Source: Gammaproteobacteria bacterium | GTDB taxonomy: Bacteria > Pseudomonadota > Gammaproteobacteria > DSM-16500 | Assembly: GCA_031291175.1 (NCBI GenBank) | Contig: JARLJO010000004.1 | Coordinates: 62,001-126,000, forward strand | Direction of reading: 5' to 3' | DNA length: 64,000 bases | In this document: one piece after another, positions 55,156 to 64,000 of the stretch | How positions within the stretch are numbered: position 1 is the first letter of the stretch | Layout: the number at the start of each line of letters is the position of its first letter | Notes under the pieces: generated by a model | Databases searched by the model: none | Seen by the model: the letters and a program-made list of their open reading frames with translations, nothing else | Told to the model about the DNA's origin: nothing | Program-made: the position numbers and the translations under genes

Positions 55156-55416
55156 TTTATATTGAATATTCAGCTTGTTATTTCTGCGGTGGCGACAAAA
55201 TCTGTACAAGAACTGTATTTACCTTGCGTAGGCGCATTAGTGTTCGGCAAAACTTTATAAACTTAAGTCATCCCTGCGAAGGCGGGGACCCATTCCTAAA
55301 ACTATGCTGATACCGAAAGAAATACTCTGAATTGCCTCAGGTCCTGTCATGGTAGGTTTACTTTTTTCGTGCTCGCCAGTAGGCTCCCGCGCGTGAAAAG
55401 CAAACCTACAAGGTGT

Positions 55417-55530
55417 TAACTCAAGGAGAGAGATCATCTTATTCCAGCTCCAAACACCACATCCCTGTGGTTAAAGCCGCCATCCATGGCTTGCCCTTCG
55501 CTTCCATAAGATGATCTCTCTCCTTGGGTT
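55417..55530. repeat. Miniature element with 27-bp terminal inverted repeats (copy 1)
   Basis: The ends GTTAACTCAAGGAGAGAGAT and ATCTCTCTCCTTGGGTTAAC are inverted, with CATCTTA/TAAGATG continuing inward. The interior includes CCATCCATGGCTTGCCCTTC. It is the size and form of a MITE. Confidence 0.8.
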
Positions 55531-55827
55531 AACGCTTTTTTTCTGTTTTTTTAAAATTCACTTCCACTTCGTGGAAGTGAAAAAAGCATTTATAAAGAAC
55601 ATTACATTATCACTGCACAGTGCGCTCTGATTAGTATAGAGAGAACTATAGAGAACTCCGATGTAGCACAAAGAACCCCTACGTACCATGGCTTGTCCAC
55701 GGTATCCAGCGATTGAAACCCCGGTTCGAGAGCTTTCTGAATACCAGCTGTGCGACAAAAATGTGATACCAGGGGGCTTTAATGATTACGGCGGGGATTT
55801 TTGATTCGTAGGTGCTGAGTGCATGTG

Positions 55828-55972
55828 TGTGATTTAGCAGGGGTTCGCGGACACGACCCCCACAAAAAGCGTGGGGGTCTTAGCCCGTGCTACTGTCGAT
55901 CAATCAGGCTGAAAAGTGAATACGAATGTGGATCTTCGGCAGGAAAAAAATATAAAAATAGCGTTAACTCAA
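55828..55972. repeat. Repeat family C copy
   Basis: About 145 bp closely matching 42909-43050, with an internal CCCCCAC/GTGGGGG hairpin; its end AATAGCGTTAACTCAA runs into the next miniature element. Confidence 0.75.
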
Positions 55973-56084
55973 AGAGAGTGATCATCTTATGGAAGCGAAG
56001 GGCAAGCCATGGATGGCGGCTTTAACCACAAGGATGTGGTGTTTGGAGCTGGAATAAGATGATCTCTCTCCTTGAGTTAACACC
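55964..56084. repeat. Miniature element with terminal inverted repeats (copy 2, inverted)
   Basis: GTTAACTCAAAGAGAGTGAT to GATCTCTCTCCTTGAGTTAA; its interior is the reverse complement of copy 1. Confidence 0.8.
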
Positions 56085-56316
56085 TTGTAGGCTTGGCCAC
56101 AAAAAAAGTAAACCTACCATGACAGGACCTGAGGCAATGCAGAGTATTTCTTTCGGTATTAGCGTAGTTTTAGGAACGAGCCCCCACCTTCGCGGGCATG
56201 ACTTAAGTTTATACAGATTTACCGGGACTCGCGGGAAGGAGGGATAAGGCTTTTTCTTAATTTATTCAACAATGTCCAAAGAGAATAAGTTACAGCCTTA
56301 CGATGCAGCAATTAAT

Positions 56317-56344
56317 TTGCAATAAATACTCAATAAGGTAAAAT
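56317..56344 (+). promoter_or_regulatory. Predicted sigma-70 promoter of the TPR gene
   Basis: TTGCAA (56317-56322), a 16-bp spacer and TAAAAT (56339-56344), 52 bases before the ATG. Confidence 0.55.
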
Positions 56345-56395
56345 ATTGCGCACTAATAACATATAAAAAATACAAAACGCACGCGCGAGGAAATC

Positions 56396-59300
56396 ATGTT
56401 ATCCGGCTTAGTACTTCCCATCGATAAAACCCATCTACGTCTTCAACAACTGGTATTAACACTTTTCGATCAAGCCAAAGCACTCGAAGAAGCTGGAGAA
56501 CACGCAAAAAGCGTGGCGGTATACGGAAACGCTATTGATGCCGCCATCCGCATCCAGCATGCCGAACTCCCTGACCTTTACTTAAGACGCGCACGCTTAC
56601 ATTTAAAACTACAACAATATAGCAAAACACAAAGCGATTGCGAAGCAGCAGAACGAATCCAGCCAGACCATCCCGACATCATTCTTATCATGAGAGCCCT
56701 CCACCAGAATAGCAAAGAACAATTTGTCACCCACTACCTAAACGAGGATTACAATAATTTATCTGCGGCGGACAGAAAAAAGTATAACCCTAAAATTGCC
56801 ACCACCGCTCTTGAACTCACCCATCAAGCATTCGATTTTTTTACCGGGGGAAATTATGATCAAGCCATTGCCACTGCTGGACAATCCCTGAAAATCTATC
56901 CCAGTTTTATCAGTTATTTCCTTCGCGCCAAAGCTTATCTCAATCAAAAAAAATTAGAACGTGTAAGAGACACCTGCAGCGAAGGATTAAAATTAAATCC
57001 GGCTCCTTCTCTATATTTTTTGCGCGGAAAATCTTATTCAGACCTTGGCCTTCACTCCAAAGCAAAAAGTGATTTATTAGCAGGCATGTCGTTAGATAAA
57101 AAATCCCGGACACTCTGCGAAGAAGATAATGATTACGTTTTACTATCGCTCAATCGTGCTGAAATGCATGAGCAAGTTGAAAGACAAAAAGGTGAAGAAG
57201 AATTCGAATTTAAAGAAACCGATACGGCAGGCCAAATCAAAAAATTAAGTTATGAACTACTCGAAAACAAAACAAATCTCACTGATAGTAACCTCTATTA
57301 CCAGAGAGGCATGCTCCATTTCCATGAGAAAGAGTATCAAAAAGCCATTGAAAATTTCACCTTCGCGATCTGGATGAGCGTGAGTGGCAATCATAAGGAA
57401 TTACACAATGTCGCAGTTTATATTGCAGCTCGAAGAAAATCACACCTTTGGGCTGGTCATTTACAGGAAGCAGAGAAAGACCAGGCTTTCTTTTTTGAAT
57501 ATGTTAAAAATACCAGTCAATCCGGCCCAAGCAGCAGCATAAGAAATCAGTTGAATGACGATTTCTCTCAAATGTTTGACATGCATGTCAAACGTAAATC
57601 GGGCGAAGAGTTTGCTAATGAATGCATTGAAAAAGCGAATTATGAATTCAGTCGCAAAAAATGGCACACCGCACTTCCCTACTACTTTCGAGCCATCTAT
57701 TTAATGCAAACGGTGCGTACCGGCAAACTGGATTTAGGCTCCCTGGCGCTTCTGGCTGACAAACCAGAAAATATGGCCGCTTATATCGCCTCAAAAACCA
57801 AAGAAGAGTTAAGAGAACAAAATATTCGTTTTCAGGAAATGCTCCAGGCACCAACGCCAAATGCCGGGCCAACTTCAAGTCAAACACCCATCACGGCAGA
57901 AAATTACAGACCAGTAAATGCAGCCGATGCAAATAGAATCATTAAAAAACTCATCGCAAATGCAAGAGATCTCGCGACTAAAGGTGACATATTAGAAGAA
58001 CAAGAGACCATTGACACAGCCATTGCACTGTTGGATAACGCTATCTCCCTCGCAACAGAAACCCATCATCCTTTACTAGGCGCAGCCTACTCATTAAGGG
58101 GCGAGTGTCATTATAAGACAGGGAAACACCTCTTGGCATGCAATGACCTGTCGTCTGCAATCAGCATCAATGCAAGCGCAACGGATTATTACTATCGCGG
58201 CATGTGTGCAATTCAACTTAGCCAGCATGGACAGGCTGAAGCGGATTTTATTCAGTGTTTCTCTCTAGACCCTGAAGGAAAAGCGTTGTTATTTCAAAAC
58301 CAGGCTTTTGTGCGCGGCTGGACCACAATAGAAGAACAAATCGAATTCCGCATGGAATCAGATCTTACAAAAAGAAATGAAGACGCGAGCGCGAGTTCAT
58401 CATCATGCCCGCCACTGCCTCTCACTCACTTCATCCAAAGTACACAAACAGATGACATATCAGATAATCCCTATCTTCAAAGCGCAAATTATTTCGCTCG
58501 CAGTAAAGCTTATCGACAGCAAGAACGTCTCTCGCTAGCATTAAATGACTTATCCGTTGCGATATGGCTTTGTGCCAGCATGAATGACAGAGCACCTGCT
58601 CAGCATGTGACGGAGCTATATCAAAGTCGCTCCGAAATTTTATTAGAAATAGGCTATCACGATAAGGCATTGCTAGATAGAAGCAAACTTCATAGCAAAA
58701 TGGAATTCCTCACCCAGGAAGAAGCCAAAGCATTATCATGGATTAATTTAGAAGAACTCAAAAAAACTGCCCATTACAATGCCAAACAGAAAGATTATAA
58801 AAAAAACCTCAAAAAGTATTTTGCCATCAATTTTGCGCAAGCAGCAATAAGAGTAGCGGAAGCCAAAGCGAATGCTAACATTTTAGAAATCATCAGTTAC
58901 TACCGTAGCGCTCTGGTGTCACTTGCAGATGTATATGCTGATCAAATTACGGCAATGGATGCTGGATTACTTTCTTCTCTTGGTGATACCAGTTCATCGT
59001 TTGTTGCCGCTCAAAAAGACAATGAAGCAGCAATTCAAACGTTGGTCGTATTCAAATCTATTACGACTAAACTGTTCGACAAACTTCAAAATGCAGCCAC
59101 TCCAGAAAAAAGACCTGAATTTTCCTTAAGCGCCCCGAGAATAAAGAAAGTGAATGCTCCCATGCATACTGCCAATTCTGGCAAAGAGGTTGAAGCGACT
59201 GAAACGGAAGAAAAAGCTTCCGCTGCCATAGAATCAGAATCAGCAAAAGAGGCGCTTGCCATAGCTCAAAAGAAACATGCGGACATTCAAGCGAAACGAA

Positions 59301-60952
59301 AATCCAAACGCGAAAAATCCCATTTAGCCAAGCTTGCCCGTATTGAAGAAGCCAATATGCGTCGAGCAGCAGAAGAACAAGAGAAACTTCAAAAAGAAGC
59401 GTTGGCTATCCTGGCAAAAGTGCAAGCAGAAGCAGAAAAACAAGCGCGATTAAATCTGATTCAGGAGATGATCGCCCAAAAATCAGCTGATATAGAGGCG
59501 CGATTCGCTTTGATTAATGCACAAAAAGCAGCGTCTAGCGAAGATCATGTAACAGATAATGCTTCAGAAACTAGCCAAGAAGAGTCTCCCGCCACAAGCG
59601 CAAGCGTCACGCCATCTATCATCACAACAGATGATAGCGCGACTTCCAGCCCAAACCACGCTTTTGGCTTTTTCGCAAAAAGCACAACGCCATCACCTGA
59701 ATTGCCAGCGATGCCAATGCCGCTTGAATCTAAAACTGCCGCAAGCGGCTATGAAGTACCTCAAGATAAAAACAAAGTCGGCGTCATTTCAGAATGCGAT
59801 TATTTAAAGCGTATCACTCACATTCAAAGAAAAGCACAAGATGAGATACCTATTACTGTGTTAGGTGGTGGATTACCTCGTAATCTTCAAGGTAGGTTAA
59901 AGCATAAAACAGATATCGATATTTTTACGAATGCCACGAGAGAACAAATTGCCAAAGCCTTTCCTGTCTCGCATGAATCTGATGTAGCAAGTATCAAATA
60001 TTTGACTGATACTTTTGGTGATCTCTATACTGTCCGGTTTAAAAACGGTAAAAAAATTCAAGTTGTTCGAAGCGCCGCCCTCATTGAAACGAAAGGCACA
60101 TTTGATGAAAAGCTGTTAGCACTGGCAAAAAGTTTAGATTACACCATCAATGCATTATTGCTTGATGAACGGGGTAGGCTTTTTGCTCCTCTACCCACGA
60201 CGTTATCCGATGTGGAAAATAAGTTGCTGCTTACCATTAAGCCACCCGCTATTTCATTTCAGGAAAGCCCAATACGCATACTGCGCGGCATTGATTTCGC
60301 AGCGAGATTTAATATTAACATAGAGAAATCGAATCCTGGATTAGCAGCCGCAATGCAACAATATGCCCCTCTGATTCTTGAAAAAGAATTGCCTGTCAAA
60401 ATCAGCATGTGTATGCAAAAATTATTAGCGAGTGGTTATTCATACCAGAGTTTCTATCACTTAACGTATTATGGAATTTTAACGCATTTAATGCCAAAAT
60501 TATCGTTAAATATGGGGCAAAATTTCGGATGGTTGCAAAATCAATTACTAACAACGGATGCGCGTCAGCATTCTGAAAAACCGTCTATCAATAGAATTTA
60601 CATGATTATGATCATCGCATCGGCAGTACAAGATTTTCAACGGTTTGCAGTATTGTCACAGGACGTACAAAGCTGTATTAATCAAAACGATTTGCTGAGA
60701 GCTAATTTCAGTGGCTATAAGTTCACTGACACATTAAGAGATGAGCTGACTCTGGACTTATTGCAGTATTTAAATGCCCAAATAGCCATGATGCAGACAG
60801 CGCCACCAGCGCTCTTGCCGCCCTATGCTGCCAGCGGATTATTGCTGTTTGCATCATTCCCTAATCAAGGCTTCGCACAAAGGCATGCACCTATTCATTT
60901 AAAGCCTATAGCGGATCAGACAAACCAAGTGGGCCAGATGCCTCGCTTATAG
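56396..60952 (+). CDS. TPR repeats, coiled coil and class II nucleotidyltransferase-like domain: large putative effector
   Basis: 1518 residues behind GAGGAAAT. TPR-like helix pairs fill about 20-270, 295-345, 410-440 and 520-650 (LYLRRARLHLKLQQYSKTQS is one). Residues about 947-1046 form a Lys/Glu/Ala coiled coil, then a Ser/Thr linker. Residues 1130-1400 match the core of CCA-adding enzymes and poly(A) polymerases: GGG at 1157-1159, KTDIDIF (D1173, D1175), LDYTINALLLDERG, then ESPIRILRGIDFAARF. Some conserved residues differ (GGxxRD reads PRN; RDFTINA reads LDYTINA; ILRAxRFAA reads ILRGIDFAA). A tRNA- or RNA-modifying effector is inferred; inactive descendant possible. Confidence 0.72.
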   Translation: MLSGLVLPIDKTHLRLQQLVLTLFDQAKALEEAGEHAKSVAVYGNAIDAAIRIQHAELPDLYLRRARLHLKLQQYSKTQSDCEAAERIQPDHPDIILIMRALHQNSKEQFVTHYLNEDYNNLSAADRKKYNPKIATTALELTHQAFDFFTGGNYDQAIATAGQSLKIYPSFISYFLRAKAYLNQKKLERVRDTCSEGLKLNPAPSLYFLRGKSYSDLGLHSKAKSDLLAGMSLDKKSRTLCEEDNDYVLLSLNRAEMHEQVERQKGEEEFEFKETDTAGQIKKLSYELLENKTNLTDSNLYYQRGMLHFHEKEYQKAIENFTFAIWMSVSGNHKELHNVAVYIAARRKSHLWAGHLQEAEKDQAFFFEYVKNTSQSGPSSSIRNQLNDDFSQMFDMHVKRKSGEEFANECIEKANYEFSRKKWHTALPYYFRAIYLMQTVRTGKLDLGSLALLADKPENMAAYIASKTKEELREQNIRFQEMLQAPTPNAGPTSSQTPITAENYRPVNAADANRIIKKLIANARDLATKGDILEEQETIDTAIALLDNAISLATETHHPLLGAAYSLRGECHYKTGKHLLACNDLSSAISINASATDYYYRGMCAIQLSQHGQAEADFIQCFSLDPEGKALLFQNQAFVRGWTTIEEQIEFRMESDLTKRNEDASASSSSCPPLPLTHFIQSTQTDDISDNPYLQSANYFARSKAYRQQERLSLALNDLSVAIWLCASMNDRAPAQHVTELYQSRSEILLEIGYHDKALLDRSKLHSKMEFLTQEEAKALSWINLEELKKTAHYNAKQKDYKKNLKKYFAINFAQAAIRVAEAKANANILEIISYYRSALVSLADVYADQITAMDAGLLSSLGDTSSSFVAAQKDNEAAIQTLVVFKSITTKLFDKLQNAATPEKRPEFSLSAPRIKKVNAPMHTANSGKEVEATETEEKASAAIESESAKEALAIAQKKHADIQAKRKSKREKSHLAKLARIEEANMRRAAEEQEKLQKEALAILAKVQAEAEKQARLNLIQEMIAQKSADIEARFALINAQKAASSEDHVTDNASETSQEESPATSASVTPSIITTDDSATSSPNHAFGFFAKSTTPSPELPAMPMPLESKTAASGYEVPQDKNKVGVISECDYLKRITHIQRKAQDEIPITVLGGGLPRNLQGRLKHKTDIDIFTNATREQIAKAFPVSHESDVASIKYLTDTFGDLYTVRFKNGKKIQVVRSAALIETKGTFDEKLLALAKSLDYTINALLLDERGRLFAPLPTTLSDVENKLLLTIKPPAISFQESPIRILRGIDFAARFNINIEKSNPGLAAAMQQYAPLILEKELPVKISMCMQKLLASGYSYQSFYHLTYYGILTHLMPKLSLNMGQNFGWLQNQLLTTDARQHSEKPSINRIYMIMIIASAVQDFQRFAVLSQDVQSCINQNDLLRANFSGYKFTDTLRDELTLDLLQYLNAQIAMMQTAPPALLPPYAASGLLLFASFPNQGFAQRHAPIHLKPIADQTNQVGQMPRL

Positions 60953-61244
60953 TGTTCATCATATTGACTAGGATTCTGTCAGAGTCATATCATTACCTAT
61001 AACTATCAAAACCATTGACTCATAAGCACAGAGAATTCCGATGTACGTCCACTAGGAACTCCTACGCACCCTACGTACCGTGGCTTGTCCACGGTACGTA
61101 GGGGTCTGAGAACTTACGGGGAATGATACGGTCAGGGTAGGTTTACTTTTTTCGTGGGAGCCTGGCGTAGCAACATAAAATGTAAACCTGCCCTGCCACC
61201 CATTTTTTGTGTCACTTCCACGCTCGTGGAAGTGAATATTCAAA
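60953..61244. repeat. Repeat cluster: family B and family A copies
   Basis: After a degenerate TTGACTAGGATTCTGTCA border come a family B palindrome (CGTACCGTGGCTTG with CCACGGTACG, 61068-61103) and a family A copy (61128-61236) ending in CACTTCCACGCTCGTGGAAG. Nothing coding. Confidence 0.8.
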
Positions 61245-61892
61245 CTAAGAGCGCCTTAAACCGACTTGTTTCAGGTCGGGGGACTTCGTTTCTGTTCCTA
61301 TCTCTTTTAAGGTGGCCTGTAAGGATTTTAATTTAGCGGTTTCTTTTTTCAAATCGCCTTTTAAGCCTTCTAAGTTGTTTGCGCCCGCTTGAAAGCTTCT
61401 CATGTATTTATCTTGTGATATTTTAAAATTAGCATAATTCTGTTCGAGTATGCTGCGAACTTTGAAGCGCATTTCGACTGTCCAGTCTTCGGGTTTTTTA
61501 TGGCGCATTTGAATTTTTTCTTCTCGCGCGACCAATTGCATGGCTTCTTGAAATTCTGGATTATTTTCGTATTGCGAGGACAAAGTCCTATCTAAACTCT
61601 TCGCCTCGTCATTATCCAGAAAAGGATTAATGTGCTGCATCTGATCGAAGATAGTGCCATTTTTATCAATAACATCTCTTTTAAGAAAATAATCCATTTT
61701 TATTTTTTTATTTTCTAATTTTGTGATATCAAGCGTGATTAATTTAATTTGTGATTCCAGCTCAGCGATTCTGGCTCGGAGATTTTTTTCACTAACCGAA
61801 GAGGCGCCCATTTCTTTTGTCTTTTCATGACTGAATTGGTTTTCTTTATCTTGTTTGATCTTATTCAAATCGAAAAATTTTGGTTGCGTCAT
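61245..61892 (-). CDS. Coiled-coil hypothetical protein
   Basis: 215 residues behind AGGAGGGG. Heavily charged; coiled coil at about 30-65 (RARIAELESQIKLITLDITK) and a second toward the C-terminus (LEGLKGDLKKETAKLKSLQA). No signal peptide, membrane segment or family match. It could be an effector or structural protein; nothing more can be said. Confidence 0.6.
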   Translation of the reverse strand: MTQPKFFDLNKIKQDKENQFSHEKTKEMGASSVSEKNLRARIAELESQIKLITLDITKLENKKIKMDYFLKRDVIDKNGTIFDQMQHINPFLDNDEAKSLDRTLSSQYENNPEFQEAMQLVAREEKIQMRHKKPEDWTVEMRFKVRSILEQNYANFKISQDKYMRSFQAGANNLEGLKGDLKKETAKLKSLQATLKEIGTETKSPDLKQVGLRRS

Positions 61893-62225
61893 GATGGACC
61901 CCTCCTGCTTCTTTTTCTCTTAGTTTCTCAAGTATAGCAGAATAGTAGAGTTAAAATTAGCAACTATATGGAATATCACATGAAAATTTAGTATTTTGCG
62001 ATAGTTAGCGTGAGATGGGCCGCTGAATAATTTTTCTTTGGTTCGAAGTGGATGAATTAATTCATTTTTCGTTCTGCTATGTGACGCCTTACATCTGGGA
62101 TTATTGCCGCACAGCTCTCGCAATGATGTCCGACTTAGGATAATACCTCTTCATGCAAAATGTCAGCTGTAGATAGCTTTATCTAGCCTTAGACTACGGG
62201 AGTCTCGTGAATCAAGGCCAAGAAA
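61893..62225. other. Intergenic region without recognised features
   Basis: 333 bases. The 5' side is the leader of the coiled-coil gene. No promoter, RNA gene or repeat that I can support; a short minus-strand ORF (61920-62123) has no ribosome site or recognisable content. Confidence 0.5.
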
Positions 62226-64000
62226 TTAATTTAAATTGTCAAACCCCACTAACGAAATTTCGATCTTCAGGCGATCCAGTTCTTCTATAATTTTTTCAAA
62301 TAAAGTTTTGACTGTCGCTAAATCTGACTGGCCCAGTTTAATTTCAGCAGCGATACTGAGCTCATGCATTAGAGTGATGCCACTGTTGCCACTGGAACCT
62401 TTCAATTTATGAAAAAGACTTTTTAGCTGAGGAATGTCTTCTTCATTCAGGTTGAATGTGATTTCTTTTAGTAACTCATCGGTAATTGTCACAAAATCGT
62501 TTAAAAAAGCTTGTATGGCACTGGTATCATTTCCAAATATATCTCTTAATCGTACTAAATCAAAACTGCTTTTTTCATTTTGAATTTCATTATCGGAAAG
62601 CTTTTTTTCCGATGCCCGATGATTTATCCACTTTAATAAAGTTTGCTTGAAAAGTTTGATATCAAACGGCTTGGAAATATAATCATTCATCCCGGCCTCA
62701 ATGCATTTTTCTCTATCACCCGTTAGTGCATGTGCTGTCATTGCAATAATCGGAACAGGTAAGCGATGCAATTCATCCTCTAGCTTTCTAATTTCACGTG
62801 TTGCCGTATAGCCATCCATTTCTGGCATTTGGCAATCCATTAGGATTAAATCGTAAGGGGTATTTTTTACAGCATCTACCGCTAATAAACCATTTGCCAC
62901 TGTATCGCATTGGTAACCATTTTTTTCTAGGATACGCACAGCGACTTGTTGATTAATGGCATTATCTTCAGCTAATAATATTTTATAATTTTTCCTATTA
63001 CTATCAGCGGCATCATCATTGTTGTTAAGAACGACATCTTTGATACCCAGTTGATCAAGCAAATGTGTGACAATTTCCTGATAGAGTTTATACGGGCGCA
63101 ATGGTTTATTGATAGTAGCGAGAATATTTAGCCGTTTTAAGTCATCCACACTGAATACCGACCCCATGGACGACAACATGACCACCGGCGTATTCTCTAT
63201 ATCATTTAACTGCCTGATAATTTGCACCATCTCAAGCCCGTTCATTCCTGGCATGGCATAATCGACCAAGAGCAGCTGATAGGGATCGTCTTCCACTACC
63301 GCTTTCTTTAGCATGGATAAACCTTCTGCCGCATTCGTCGAAATGTCGCAACGTAACTCCCATGACTCGGTCAAGCGCTTGATAATCTCGCGGTTAATGG
63401 CATTATCATCCGCGCAGAGAATTCTGACCCCTCTTAATTCGGGAATAATCTTATATTCCATCTTAGGTATAGGCGCAATACACTCAGTAAGCTTAATGGT
63501 AAACCAAAAACGACTGCCTCTGCCGGGGGAGCTTTCTACATCAATATTACCGCCCATCATTTCCACGAGCCGCTTGGAAATAGCCAAGCCCAGGCCAGTC
63601 CCGCCAAATTTTCGGGAAGTAGAAATATCGCCCTGTGAAAAAGGTTTAAATAATCTTTCGCGTACCTCTGGCTGAATGCCAATACCCGTATCAATTACAT
63701 CAAACAATAAGGTACAGACATCTTCGCTTTTCTCAATAATTTTTAGCTGAATGCTAATTTCACCTTTTTCAGTAAACTTTTCGGCATTGCCCACTAAATT
63801 AGTCAGGATTTGCTTGATGCGATTGGGGTCACCCGTAAACCATTCTGGCACGTTAGGATCGATATAAGCACCGATGGCAATGCCTTTTAAATGCGCTTGG
63901 GCAGCAATCATATCGACTGTCTCTTGCACCAATGAACTGAGATTAAAATCTGTCATCTCAAGATCAAGGTGTTCTGATTCAATTTTGGAATAGTCTAGAA
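62226..64000 (-). CDS. Hybrid sensor histidine kinase, 3' part (HATPase-REC-REC-Hpt; BarA/LetS-like)
   Basis: The frame stays open to base 64000, so the sensor and most of the DHp helix lie outside; the visible start of the frame (LDYSKIESEHLDLE) is the end of that helix. Next come an HATPase with N box (NLVGNAEKFT), DTGIGI and GGTGLGLAISK, a degenerate-looking but Asp-containing REC (LLVDYAMPGMNG), a second REC (LILMDCQMPEMDG), and a C-terminal Hpt with HKLKGSSGN. This multi-step phosphorelay order is that of BarA/LetS-type kinases, which control virulence switches through a GacA/LetA partner. The partner is not in this window. Confidence 0.93.
   Translation of the reverse strand, partial: LDYSKIESEHLDLEMTDFNLSSLVQETVDMIAAQAHLKGIAIGAYIDPNVPEWFTGDPNRIKQILTNLVGNAEKFTEKGEISIQLKIIEKSEDVCTLLFDVIDTGIGIQPEVRERLFKPFSQGDISTSRKFGGTGLGLAISKRLVEMMGGNIDVESSPGRGSRFWFTIKLTECIAPIPKMEYKIIPELRGVRILCADDNAINREIIKRLTESWELRCDISTNAAEGLSMLKKAVVEDDPYQLLLVDYAMPGMNGLEMVQIIRQLNDIENTPVVMLSSMGSVFSVDDLKRLNILATINKPLRPYKLYQEIVTHLLDQLGIKDVVLNNNDDAADSNRKNYKILLAEDNAINQQVAVRILEKNGYQCDTVANGLLAVDAVKNTPYDLILMDCQMPEMDGYTATREIRKLEDELHRLPVPIIAMTAHALTGDREKCIEAGMNDYISKPFDIKLFKQTLLKWINHRASEKKLSDNEIQNEKSSFDLVRLRDIFGNDTSAIQAFLNDFVTITDELLKEITFNLNEEDIPQLKSLFHKLKGSSGNSGITLMHELSIAAEIKLGQSDLATVKTLFEKIIEELDRLKIEISLVGFDNLN

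Larger units (their letters stand above)
55255..56214. repeat. Large imperfect inverted repeat
   Basis: The left arm (55255-55532) and right arm (about 55957-56214) are inverted copies. Each carries, from the outside in, AAACTTAAGTCAT, the GCGAAGGCGGGGACC block, a family A arm and a 113-120-bp module. The right arm lacks about 30 bases of the family A loop. The 425-base centre holds family B (55676-55745), D and C copies. Confidence 0.85.
55156..56395. other. Large repeat mosaic without genes
   Basis: 1.24 kb with no real coding sequence. It is built of several repeat families arranged inside a large inverted repeat (55255-56214). The last 180 bases are the leader of the TPR gene. Confidence 0.8.

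Noticed and set aside
55558-56247. Several 60-70-residue ORFs in the repeat mosaic
   Set aside because: They lie wholly in palindromic repeats, the same peptide fragments appear in other copies, and no start signals are seen.
61920-62123. 67-residue minus-strand ORF
   Set aside because: No ribosome site, no recognisable sequence, and biased composition of non-coding DNA.

Overview
The window looks like a chromosomal segment of an intracellular gammaproteobacterium, most likely in the order Legionellales (Legionella / Coxiella / Berkiella / Aquicella-like). This is an inference. It rests on an AT-rich genome (about 40% GC by eye), ordinary gammaproteobacterial housekeeping genes (miaE, ppiB, hemH, katA, ArnC/ArnD-like genes, a BarA/LetS-type hybrid kinase), and many long genes whose products resemble Dot/Icm effectors: eukaryotic-like domains, helical regions and Glu-rich C-termini. 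No Dot/Icm apparatus gene, rRNA, tRNA or CRISPR array was found.

Layout. 1-3.3 kb: end of a GAF-GGDEF diguanylate cyclase, a small secreted protein, and miaE. 3.9-6.5 kb: two effector-like genes (a HAD phosphatase with a long helical N-terminus; a protein with QPV repeats and a Cys triplet). 6.5-12.2 kb: a three-gene RND efflux operon with overlapping genes. 12.2-29.6 kb: the most unusual region. It holds an HD/MIOX-like oxygenase, a divergent P450, a PP2C phosphatase with a displaced DGH motif, a dinucleotide-binding oxidoreductase, a small protein of unknown function, a PPP-type phosphatase, a membrane protein behind a PmrA-like box, a secreted protein, and a kinase-like protein. Four of these begin with Arg/Ser-rich, acid-free N-termini that read like mitochondrial import presequences. 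29.7-34.5 kb: small conserved genes, a dps remnant, a methyltransferase, a U-box protein and a GH18 protein. 34.7-42.8 kb: an ArnC-ArnD-formyltransferase operon, a SET-domain-like protein and a polytopic glycosyltransferase-like protein. 43-55 kb: metabolism (LOG-type hydrolase, carbonic anhydrase, ferrochelatase, catalase, old yellow enzyme, MFS exporter, FadL porin, CoA-transferase). 56.4-61.9 kb: a 1518-residue TPR protein ending in a CCA/poly(A)-polymerase-like domain, and a coiled-coil protein. 62.2-64 kb: the 3' part of a hybrid histidine kinase.

The intergenic DNA is rich in palindromic repeat families. The main one has arms with GGTAGGTTTACTTTTTT and its complement; a second carries a GTGGCTTGTCCAC-type palindrome. 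At 55.2-56.2 kb several families are nested inside a large inverted repeat. Taken together, the window is a core-genome backbone interrupted by probable host-interaction genes: candidate phosphatases, kinase, ubiquitin ligase, methyltransferase, nucleotidyltransferase and organelle-directed redox enzymes. Secretion and targeting are inferred, not shown.
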